From Turritopsis dohrnii (lineage: Eukaryota > Cnidaria > Hydrozoa > Anthoathecata > Oceaniidae): a stretch of 64,000 nucleotides of DNA. Numbering within the stretch: the stretch's first letter is position 1; the number at the start of each line of letters is the position of its first letter. Both the position numbers and the translations under genes were made by a program. Shown here piece by piece: positions 23,313 to 33,641 of the stretch. Under the pieces are notes generated by a model, which searched no databases, was not told the DNA's origin, and was given only the letters and a program-made list of their open reading frames with translations. The DNA is taken from positions 372,001 through 436,000 of the forward strand of contig BQMF02000039.1 of assembly GCA_027922465.2 (NCBI GenBank), written 5' to 3'.

Positions 23313-23726
23313 ATGTTATTAAATGCGCTAGGAAAGAACACATGTTATAAAATGCGTTAAGAAAGAACACATGTTATTAAATGCGCTAGGAAAGAACACA
23401 TGTTATTAAATGCGTTAAGAAAGAACACATGTTATTAAATGCGCTAGGAAAGAACACATGTTATTAAATGCGCTAGGAAAGAACACATGTTATTAAATGC
23501 GCTAGGAAAGAACACATGTTATTAAATGCGCTAGGAAAGAACACATGTTATTAAATGCGCTAGGAAAGAACACATGTTATTAAATGCGCTAGGAAAGAAC
23601 ACATGTTATTAAATGCGCTAGGAAAGAACACATGTTATTAAATGCGCAAGGAAAGAACACATGTTATTAAATGCGTTAAGAAAGAACACATGTTATTAAA
23701 TGCGCTAGGAAAGAACACATGTTATT
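23313..23726. repeat. 29-bp minisatellite, about 14 copies
   Basis: Unit ATGTTATTAAATGCGCTAGG plus AAAGAACAC, 29 bases, in perfect register. Two main variants alternate: GCTAGG in most units, GTTAAG in the 2nd, 4th and 13th; one unit has GCAAGG. Variant spread shows recent unit-level amplification. Confidence 0.95.
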
Positions 23727-24438
23727 TTGTTAGTAAATTTTAGTTGAATTTGCTACCTTTCCTTAATCAATGTTCACATCGTTTTTGGTGGCAATTTTGA
23801 ATGTATAAAATGCAGCTTAATAAGGTTTCGGTCTAGTTACCAATTAATTTTTGAAGAGTCCACATTTATTCATATATTCAAATTTCTCACTACACATTTA
23901 AAGTTTTTTTTTAAGTTTATTTTCCTGGAATGCTGGTAAATATATTTATCTATCATATTACTTTTTACTCATGTCCTAATGGTAGAAATTGTCGCTCATG
24001 TTAATTTTTGCGCACAACAAAAAGTTTTTTTCGCAAATTTTATGTTTATTTGGCGCGCATCATTTTCACGCAAGTCGCATTTAAGAAAATGAAACTCATC
24101 AAAATAATCTTCGGAGCTCAGGAAATTATGATTCTCGGTACATTAAACAAAAAAGAGAGTGGACAAGCTTAGTACTATTCAAAACAATTCAAGAAAAAAT
24201 GATTTGCCGAAGACAACACTTAAACGCAATTCTTCAAAGCTAGTTCCGATGGGCATTCCACGTTTGTCATTGAAATGAAGCCTATTTTAAAGCCAATATC
24301 ATTTTAAGGGATTGAAAAATGCATAATTATATGAAAAAAACAATAACACCCTTCACTAGCCATTTTGAGTAGTGGAAATACCTACACGAGTGACACAATC
24401 TAACTCATAATCAGAATAAAAAGTCTTAAAGAAGGCTA
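23727..24438. other. No recognisable feature
   Basis: AT-rich sequence without a readable exon or element end. Confidence 0.45.
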
Positions 24439-24616
24439 CCTTATCGGGGATAATTTCGTCGGCGAAAATTTACGTCGGGGAAAATTTCGTCATTTTGCAA
24501 AATTTTACTAATACTTTCTTATAAATTTCACTTTTTCAAATATTTCGTCGGGGAAAATTTTCGTCACGAAGCAAAAATTTCGTCACTTTTCCCCAACGAA
24601 ATTATCCCCGATAAGG
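24439..24616. mobile_element. Palindromic MITE, CCTTATCGGGG family
   Basis: Ends CCTTATCGGGGATAATTTCG and complement, flanked by TA duplications (24437-24438, 24617-24618). The interior repeats GTCGGGGAAAATTT in both orientations. A relative lies at 59885-60020. Confidence 0.85.
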
Positions 24617-24639
24617 TATATAGTAATCATAAAGGGAAA

Positions 24640-24890
24640 CGAAAAAATTTGAGCACATTGGAACATTGGAATTGTTGCCAAGCTGCTACCGGGAAGGGAT
24701 GGAATTGTGCGAGCAGTGCCATTGGGAGCTGGACACGTAGAGCATCTAATCCCATTAGAACTTCAATCGACAAGAAGAAAGGTTAGATCCTATGGCAAGT
24801 GAGTTTCATAAAAAAAAGGCAGAACAGCAAAGGCAGTCACTCACTGCGAAGTTCCGATTAAGAAGAGTAGTAGAAGGAACTGAATAAACT
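24640..24890 (+). pseudogene. BEL/Pao retrotransposon pol C-terminus remnant
   Basis: The frame from 24668 reads GIVAKLLPGRDGIVRAVPLG followed by HLIPLELQS. This matches the conserved end of BEL/Pao integrases (PGRDG.VRAV, then a LYPLEL-like box). Only the last ~80 residues remain and no LTR was found. Similarity to Gypsy integrase ends is weaker. Confidence 0.7.
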
Positions 24891-26782
24891 GAAGTATGTC
24901 AAAATTTGGACAGGAAAGCGAGGGAGTATAAATGGAATAAAGGTGGTACATTAAGATAGCGTACGTTTATATTTTCACGGAATTTGGTCTAAAATAGAAA
25001 ATATCATTCAAATGTTGTAAATTCTTTTAGATTTCAAATTCTCAAGCTAACCGTTCAGTATTCACTTTTCTAGTCCAACAGCAGATACCTTGGAGTCCTC
25101 ACTTGGGTTACAGGGTGGGATACTTGGGTTACAGGATGGATGCATGTAATCACCCATTTGACAGCGAAAACAAAGATTGCACGTACACTGGATCTTCAGT
25201 CATTTAAATTCATGGGAGCAGCTTGAAAAAGCATAGACATGAACACTTAATGAAAAAATGGGGAAAAAAGGAAACGGTCATACTTTCTCACGAGATAAGT
25301 AAATCTTAGTCGCAAGTTTCTACAACGTGTTTGCAATTATGAGTTTATTCTATCCTTAAATCAAACTGGTTGCAGTTATGAGTTTTGGGAGCGTGAAGTG
25401 GAGACGGAAAAGGGAAGGAGTAACAAAAGAAAACAGATTGTTTTATGTGTAGCAATCAGATTATACAGATTTAGAATTTCATACATCATAGCATTTCTTT
25501 TCATGGTTGTTTTTCAGAGTCAATCACATGTCGCAACTACATCAAGCAATAAGAGATTCGATCTAAAATATGTTACAGCAAGTTAAATCATGGCTTATCG
25601 ATTTAAATACCCTGAAGAAATGGCGTTTTTCATTGCTAAACTCCAGGGACCTGCCCCAAGGAAAAGTAACTCTGAAGTGCTGCCATTTTTCACCACTCAT
25701 TACAGTAACTTCTGTTACAATCAAACAGCGATAAACTACTTACTAATTCCGCTAATGACAAAAAATGCTAAATACAAAAAAAATGTACTTTCCTTACGAC
25801 AACCACGAAACTTATCACGTGTTGCTACTCACGAAATCAAATTTTAATTCTAACTTACAAAATGGCATTTTTAAATGTAAGGATAACAGATGCCGTATTA
25901 TATGAACAGTATTTACGATATTATCGTTATCACCGCAAGAACACACTATGAAAAGTCAAAAGCCACGTTAATTACCATAGCAAAAATGTCATAAATTACT
26001 TGGTTAATTCATGTAACACCGAAAGCTGTCGGAAAAACCGATTGCTTGAGACTCCGGAATAACAACCATATTTCTGCCGATATATTCGGCAACCATGGTT
26101 TTAATTGCGATCGCAATAAAGGAGTAATATCGGAGCATCCCTATTTTAAACTCTATAATTTATTGACGAATGAAAACCATTTACACGAGTAGAAATTAGA
26201 CACCATGATTTCCAAATAAAGCATATTCCCTAGTGACTACAGTGACTACAGATGATGCCATCCATACATATCGTCATTTTATTGTTATGCACTTACTGAT
26301 GAGCTTGAAAACGTTTTAGCATGCAGTGACAACTTTAGGAGAGTCAATATGAGAACTGTAAGGGATTCATTTCAGAGTGCCTGTGGCGACTCCTTTTGCG
26401 AGTCATTTTGACTCCCTTACGAGTATCTTTTTTTACTCCCTTTAGCTTCTCATTGCTATGAATGACTACCTTTCAGTTCTCAAAAATGGTGATATTCGTG
26501 ACCCCTCAAAGGGAGTCATTTGAAAATGAATTAACGCTCAAACAAGAGTCATTTTTGATCACCTTTAGAGCTTCAATCTGCTATGACTCCCTTCAGAGCA
26601 TTGTGTGTTGATATCAAATGACGCCCTTGCGGGTATAATGCGTTAATCTTAAATGACTCCCAATCCAGTATCATAACTTTGAGGCACTTCCAACGCTTGT
26701 GTCATCTTGCTGATCTCGCTCCCGGATTTTACGGTGAATCTCAGGATAATTAAGAAAACAATGTCATTTACTTGAAATCATA
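24891..26782. other. No gene recognised
   Basis: Two plus-strand reading frames (25398-25586 and 25590-25847) lack recognisable domains and splice signals. Bases 25035-25075 resemble 6000-6045, a minor dispersed repeat. GAGTCA/TGACTC motifs recur irregularly at 26380-26660 without a fixed period. Confidence 0.4.
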
Positions 26783-26997
26783 CAGTGTGTCTCAGAATGT
26801 TTTATCCACAAACTTTCAATGCGTTTTTTTCAAAAATCATTTGTCAAATTTTTGCGATTTATGTACCATATGAAAGCTCTTCTCAAGCCCTTTCACAAAA
26901 TATAAAATTTGAAGCAAAATGATAATTCTTCCGAAAGTTATTGAGGAAAATATCATGGTTTCAGATGATTAACTTGTTAAAGATCAATTAGCGCTTG
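26783..26997. mobile_element. One end of a Tc1-like element
   Basis: Begins TACAGTGTGTCTCAGAATGT, the same terminal signature as the 19215 element. It is cut off at 26998, where the LINE tail repeat begins. Confidence 0.6.
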
Positions 26998-27000
26998 TAT

Positions 27001-27059
<59 letters not shown>
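26998..27059 (-). repeat. (TTTA)15 microsatellite at a LINE 3' end
   Basis: Read on the minus strand it is (TAAA)n, directly after the LINE 3' UTR. CR1/L2-like LINEs end in short tandem repeats instead of poly(A), so this probably marks the insertion's 3' end. Confidence 0.85.
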
Positions 27060-29830
27060 CGAATATTTTAACAGGATATGCCAATCTGTCTTATCTGATG
27101 TTATGTGGGTCCTGTGTTAAAAATATATAAGAAAATCTAAAATATAAGAAGGAATCGATAAAATAACTAAAATGCGACATGAAACAAAGTAAGACGATTT
27201 AGTACTGAGAGAAGGTGGGAATGTAAAATGGAACAGCGTTCATTGAGTTCAAATACACAACGTTGTCACCAATCTGTGCTGTATTAGCAGGGATTTTAAA
27301 GAATAGTCGTTATGAAATAACATGGTATCATCTGCAAATAGGTTGACATCCGCATAAAGAATAGCATTGGCGAGGTCATTGACATAAAGTAGAAAGAGCA
27401 GAGGGTCAAGAACAGAGCCCTGTGGGACTCCGTGAAGAATGCGTCTAAGTTTAGATTTAAATCCAGATGCAGAGACAGACTGTGAGCGATCAGAAAGAAA
27501 AGAACGAAACCAATCAAGTGGCAATCCTCGAATACCATAGAACTCAAGCTTTGAAAGAAGAATATCATGCTCAACCGTGTCAAAGGCCTTTTGCAAGTCA
27601 ATGAAGATGGAACAGCCGAACTTGCCATTGTCAACAGCTTTGTACATTTTTTCGATGCAATGAAGGAGAGCAGATTCGGTTGAGTGGTTAGAGCGAAAGC
27701 CAATTTGATTAGGATATAGAATTTTGGAATACTGGAGAAATTTAGACAGACGTTTAGGCATGAGTTTCTGGAAGATCTTGTCAAGATTTGACAAGAGAGA
27801 AATAGGTCTAAAGTTTCCAACTTCAAGAGAAGAGCCTTTGTTCTTAAAGATGGGGATGACACTCGCCTCTTTCAGCTTAGAAGGAAAGACACCACTGGAG
27901 AAAGAAAGATTTATAATGTTGGAAAGAATGTTTGAAAGACTATTTAGAACAGATGAGATCAAAGGATATGGCAGGCTGTGTGGTCCAGAAGCTTTGTGAC
28001 CGTTCAGAGATAGCAAAAGTTCAGAAACTTCCTGTGGAGAAGTAGGGGAAGTAAAGAAAGAATTAGGGTTCCTGTTTTTGAGCCATTGAGAAAAATGATG
28101 TCGAGTAGGAGGAATTTTAGAGCGAATTTTGTCAGCAACAGAAGAATAGAAGTCATTGAAAGCCTCAGAGACAAGTGAAGGTTCAGAAGTGATTGAGTTA
28201 CCCAATTTCAAGGAAATGACAGAGGAGGAATTTGAAGATTTTAAGGAAATTATTTCCCTGACACCCATCCAAACTTTGCGCAAATTATGAGAGTTTGATT
28301 GAAAATATCGAGAATAATGAAGTTTTTTACTCAGACGAAGTAGAAAGACAATCCGATTGCGATAAAATTTGCATCTTGATTGAAGAAAAGATTTTATGTC
28401 AGGAGAAGTAGCAGAAAGAAAGTCACGAAAAAGATTATCTCTAACTTTCATAGAAGAAAGAAGACCCTTGGTAATCCATGGTTTATCAAAAAGTTTAGAT
28501 TTACGCCGAGTGATTTTTACCAAGGGAACGTGTTAGTGGAAACCAAAAAAGAATCGAAAGTAGAATTCACGTCACCATCCTCCATCCATTTTTAAAATTT
28601 CATCCCAATTCAGAAGTTCAAATTCAGTTTTAAATTTTTCTTGATCGAACTTTGACCAGTCACGACGGAATCCCAAAGTAGGTTTTTTGTTCTGCCGGGG
28701 TTTGGAGTCCAAAAAAAGGAATTGAGGAAGGTGATCTGATATAGCAACAGTGAGGTTACCGGATAAAATTTCAGAATCAGAAGTAGTAATGAAGATGTTA
28801 TCGATAAGCGAGCTAGAAGCTGAAGTGAACCGAGTTGGAAGAGAGATTGAAGGTAACATCTGATAAGCACCAAGAAGATCAAGAAAATTAGCATGAGATG
28901 TTTCAGATTCACATGTCAAAAGATCAATATTGAAGTCTCCCAGCAAAGTTAGAGATTTGCCTTCTTTATCGACTGATTTCAAGAGAGGAGAAAGGTGAAG
29001 ATTACTAAAAAGATCGGCATCCATACTCGTAGATACAGCCAACAATGACGTTCTTCCGGTTTTTAAAAGTGATTTCAGCAAAAACAGATTCAAGGTACCC
29101 ATCATTAGAACACACGAGTTTCGACAGATCTTTACGAGGCTCAGAGGAGAAAGATTTAGAAATGTAAAGTGCAGCACCACCAACAGAAGAAACGGCAGGA
29201 GTATGAAGAAATTTATAACCTTCGAGAGAAATTTTGGAAGAAGGAGAAGATAGAATTCTGGTTTCACTGATACCAATGACATCGAAATTATGATTAAGTC
29301 TTGAAAAAAGAGATGTCATTTCACCAAAATGTAATTCGAGAGAAGCAATGTTGAGATGAAAAAAAGATAAAAATTTGGATTTAGCAGGAATAGAAACAAA
29401 GTCTTCAGGAGAATAATATTTACAGTTGATTTTTGAAATATTATCATCATAATCTTGGTGTTCGTCAGTCTCGGCTTCAAAATTAGAAACAAATGTGTCA
29501 GATATTGAATTTAAATATGTGAAATAGGATTTCAAGTAACTCAAATTCTTACCAATAGGTTTTTCATCTAAAGGTTCACCAAACGGCAAAATTTCGTTTC
29601 TGCAGAATTTACAGAGCCAATGCGATGCGAATTTATTAACCATATCATTACACTTGGCATGTGATCGTCTCTTACAGACCGAGCAGTAATGTGATTTGTT
29701 AATCTTAATTTTTTTGTCGCACACAAAACAAAATTCGCTTTCTGTATTCATTCGCTTTATTACGCTAAGCCTATAACGCAATATTAGAATAGGAAACAAT
29801 GAAGTGCTAAAAAGAACAAGATGCCCTACC
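27060..29830 (-). pseudogene. CR1/L2-like LINE ORF2, frame-broken and 3' deleted
   Basis: From high to low coordinates: a PHD-like zinc finger starting MNTESEFCFVCDKK with seven further Cys/His positions (about 29755-29600); an APE endonuclease with FFHLNIASL, DVIGISET, LLGDFNIDLL and SDHLPQF; then a reverse transcriptase (28523-27249) with IFIDLQKAFDTVEHDILL, HGVPQGSVLDP and FADDTMLF. The usual GPL after GVPQGSVL is DPL here. A frameshift near 29050 and another near 28550 split the frame. The RT is cut shortly after the FADD box, followed at once by 3' UTR, so the thumb is deleted. Inactive. Confidence 0.88.
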
Positions 29831-31025
29831 GGGCAGAAGGATTTCTGCACGCTTTGCTGCTGAAAATGCCACACTAGCACACTAGTCCTGCAAAACTAAG
29901 ACAGTCACATCATTCAGCTCGAGAAGCATCAACATTAAATAAACAAAAATATTAATGCGACTGACAATGTTCGTCAAGAAAGTCAGCCTACCATAACATA
30001 AAAAAGGGGCTTTTCTTTATGCTATCGCGGAGATCATTTATGAAGATCTGTTTTTTTGTACGAATAAGCTGAATGATTGTTACTGGATATTTGCCACCCA
30101 CGTACTCCAAAAAAGTGCATCCACACAATACGAAACTTTAATTTAACCACATTAAATATAACGAGTCCGATAAAAAGATTGTGTATACTGGCGGTAACCA
30201 ACATATCCTTTGGGCAGCACAAACTAATATATAAAGTTTCTATATTGATCTCCTCAGTATGAAAAATATAAATATCACAATAATAATTACTTAGAAATTA
30301 AAGCTCATATCTAATCTAAAAGTTAAAAAAAATACAACATACGTAAGGAGAAAAGAGATAAGCTGATATAGCCAGAATACATCCAAAAATTGCTACTAAA
30401 TATAGTATAAATAGCTGTATAAAGTGCATATATGTTGGTGATGTTGGGGAGGAGCTGAAAGGAAGCTAAGCTGAGCTTTAAAAATCCAAAAGCTTCTAAA
30501 AATCGACTTCAAACATGCATACACATACAAAATACACGAAGGTCTTTCATATCTAAAAAGGCTTGGAGCAAAAAATAAAACAAGAAATACCTTTTCTTCC
30601 ACACACCATGTATTGGCACTGTTTTCATATTTTAAACTTCGAGAAAACTTCTTTCAAAAAACAGAATAACCACACTGTAATTTAATTTTGTGAACATGAT
30701 AAGTTCCCAACAGTAATGCAATTCTTTATATAAAATTATAAGCTGTATTAACTTCTTTTAAAGCCATATTTCCATCAAAGAAACTTTTAGCAAACTAGTC
30801 ACACGTTCTTTCGCTGCCATTTTTAAAACGTTTTGTGGACGATCACATGGCATGGCGAAAATCAGCCAATAAACTATCGCTATTTAAGTGGAGGTGGCTA
30901 AATTAGCACCCTTTCGTAGAAATCGGGCATTATGCACCAATCACGATTGAGACGGCTTTTTTATGAACCAATGAAATTTAAGAAACAAAAATGCGTAGGT
31001 TTGGACAGTAAGATGAAAAAAAAAA
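29816..31025 (-). repeat. 1.2-kb tandem repeat, unit 1 (next to LINE 5' side)
   Basis: Begins ACAAGATGCCCTACCGGGCA and ends GTAAGATGAAAA. It is about 97% identical to the next unit by eye. It overlaps the upstream end of the LINE frame, which reads through into it. Short frames in the unit (30034-30222, 30396-30602, minus) are preserved in both units but have no recognisable domain. Confidence 0.85.
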
Positions 31026-32247
31026 CAGAACAAGATGCCCTACCGGGCAGAAGGATTTCTGCAAGCTTTGCTGCTGAAAATGCCACAAAAATGCAACACT
31101 AGCACACTAGTCCTGCAAAACTAAGACAGTCACATCATTCAGCTCGAGAAGCATCAGCATTAAATAAACAAAAATATTGATGCGACTGACAATGTTCGTC
31201 AAGAAAGTCAGCCTACCATAACATAAAAAAGGGGCTTTTCTTTATGCTATCGCGGAGATCACTTATGAAGATCTGTTTTTTTTGTACGAATAAGCTGAAT
31301 GATTGTTACTGGATATTTGCCACCCACGTACTCCAAAAAAGTGCATCCACACAATACGAAACTTTAATTTAACCACATTAAATATAACGAATCCTATAAA
31401 AAGATTGTGTATACTGGCGGTAACCAACATATCGTTTGGGCAGCACAAACTAATATATAAAGTTTCTATATTGATCTCCTCCTCAGAATGAAAAATATAA
31501 ATATCACAATAATAATTACTTAGAAATTAAAGCTCATATCTAATCTAAAAGTTAAAAAAAATACAACATACGTAGGGAGAAAAGAGATAAGCTGATATAG
31601 CCAGAATACATCCAAAAATTGCTACTAAATATAGTATAAATAGCTGTATAAAGTGCATATGTTGGTGATGTTGGGGAGGAGCTGAAAGGAAGCTAAGCTG
31701 AGCTTTAAAAATCCAAAAGCTTCTAAAAATTGACTTCAAACATGCATACACATACAAAATACACGAAGGTCTTTCATATTTAAAAAGGCTTGGAGCAAAA
31801 ATAAAACAAGAAATACCTTTTCTTCCACACACCATGTATTGGCACTGTTTTCACATTTTAAACTTCAAGAAAACTTCTTTCAAAAAACAGAATAACCACA
31901 CTGTAATTTAATTTTGTGAACATGATAAGTTCCCAACAGTAATGCAATTCTTTATATAAAATTATAAGCTGTATTAACTTCTTTTAAAGCCATATTTCCA
32001 TCAAAGAAACTTTTAGCAAACTACACACGTTCTTTCGCTGCCATTTTTAAAACGTTTTGTGGACGATCACATGGCATGGCGAAAATCAGCCAATAAACTA
32101 TCGCTATTTAAGTGGAGGTGGCTAAATTAGCACCCTTTCGTAGAAATCGGGCATTATGCACCAATGACAATTAAGACGGCTTTTTTATGAACCAATGAAA
32201 TTTAAGAAACAAAAATGCGTAGGTTTGGACAGTAAGATGAAAAAACA
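31026..32247 (-). repeat. 1.2-kb tandem repeat, unit 2
   Basis: Directly adjoins unit 1 head to tail. Small indels (for example extra AAAATGCAAC after GCCAC) distinguish it. Confidence 0.85.
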
Positions 32248-32249
32248 GG

Positions 32250-32346
32250 AGAAAGACGATCGTAAAGTATTTCTTGCTTACGCAGAAATCCAAAAAAACA
32301 CGGACGATCGTAAAGTATTTCTTGCTTACGCAGAAATCCAAAAACA
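32250..32346. repeat. Two-copy direct repeat of about 48 bp
   Basis: GACGATCGTAAAGTATTTCT, continuing to GCAGAAATCCAAAAA, occurs twice in a row. Confidence 0.85.
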
Positions 32347-32557
32347 AGACAAAGGAAACAATAGTAAATAAAGGCTGAAACACATCGTACATTCAACGGA
32401 CCAATCCAAACTGCTTGAGATAAAAGAAAACGTGATACATATAGCGAATTAAATAGAAATATAGTCCCCGTTGGCAAAGCCGTCATAAACATAACAATTC
32501 AAAACAATCTAAACTGATCCATTAAATGACGATTAAAAATCAGAAATCATGACGCAA

Positions 32558-32608
32558 ACTAAAAATCGACCTCACTAAAAATCGACCTTACTAAAAATCG
32601 ACCTCAGG
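32558..32608. repeat. 17-bp repeat, three copies, spanning an ORF1 stop
   Basis: ACTAAAAATCGACCTCA three times. On the minus strand each unit encodes the terminal EVDF-like residues and a stop, so the end of ORF1 has been triplicated. Confidence 0.8.
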
Positions 32609-33539
32609 GAAAAGATCGATTAGATCATTAATGTGTCTTATTTTGATTGGATCATCATTCTCATTCAGTAAGACATTAATGATACCATTGTAACACCAGG
32701 AGAATTTCACGAGTAGTTTCTTTTGTTTTAGTGATTTCGCTTTCCCCCAAAGAAACTTCGAATAATTCGATAAACTATTATTTATATAAATGGTTTCTTT
32801 CAGACCAGCTCTTTCTACAACTTCTTGATTTTTGAATTTTTTGCTGACACGTAGTAGCGACTCACATGTTTTTCTGTTCACGAATCGTCTTGGTGATTTC
32901 TGCCTCTTCTAAGACGATGACAAGCCTGTATGTCCTTTGGTTTTATCTGGACACCCGCTGCTTCACCAATATTGATCAACGTGTTTTGAACACGGTTACT
33001 TCCTCAGGTATACCACTTATTTCCACGTTATTTCTTCGGCTATACTGTTGGACGTCGATAACATCTCTTTCCAAGTTGACGAATTCCTCACGCGAGACCA
33101 TGTTTGATAATTTGCTTTTAACAAACTCCACATCCTCTCTCAACGAGTTTATAATAATTACTTTCTCCTCTAAATCTTTTTTTAGGGAAATGATTTCATT
33201 ACGGAGAGAGCGGTTTTCAATTTCGATTTGAATGTGAAAATCTTCTTTCATATGAATCATCTTCGTAAACAATTCTGATCTGTAAAGTCTTATTTGAGCG
33301 TAGAGTAACTCTAAAGTGACTGGAAAATCTTCATCTAGGCTTTCTCTACTGTCATAGAAAATATCATACTTGTTAGCCGAATCAGCAGGATTATCTTGAG
33401 TGCAATCAACAACAGCACCAGGTTGAGTAGCAGAGTCAGCATCAACATCTTGAGAAGTCTCAGAAACAATATCAGCTTGAGGCGGAGAAGCAACATCATC
33501 ATCACCAGTAGCAGCAGCCACTCTTCTAGTTTTTACCAT
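32591..33539 (-). pseudogene. LINE ORF1 protein, one frameshift
   Basis: Starts MVKTRRVAAATGDDD. An acidic/polar N-terminus is followed by a predicted coiled coil (about residues 85-160, heptads in LRNEIISLKKDLEEKVIII) and the VQQYSRRNNVEISGIPEE motif typical of LINE ORF1 (transposase_22-like) RNA-binding proteins. A frameshift near 32980 moves the rest into the frame with ESLLRVSKKFKNQEVV, ILLV-like strands and the final INDLIDLFPEVDF. ORF1 proteins coat the LINE RNA. The matching ORF2 could be 29830-27060, with the tandem repeats in between, or could be lost. Confidence 0.8.
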
Positions 33540-33641
33540 TTTCTTTGTTGTAAAGTTATATATTCATATAGAAATATAGTTAAAGAAAGGCTCAAGGCGA
33601 GAGTCAACGCCTACTTTTTTCCCGCTCAAAACACGTCTGAG

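Noticed and set aside
23313..23726. CRISPR-like array
   Set aside because: The 29-bp units follow each other with no spacers.
26380..26660. Recurring GAGTCA/TGACTC motifs as a tandem array or AP-1 cluster
   Set aside because: Spacing is irregular and surrounding sequence is not shared; AP-1 function cannot be claimed from motif count in a region without a gene.
27296..27862. 188-residue minus-strand frame overlapping the LINE
   Set aside because: Shadow of the reverse-transcriptase frame (AFDTVEHDILL, FADDTMLF) in another register.
29816..32247. The 1.2-kb direct repeats as LTRs of a retrotransposon
   Set aside because: The units abut with nothing between them, have no TG...CA ends or primer-binding site, and contain no gag/pol.
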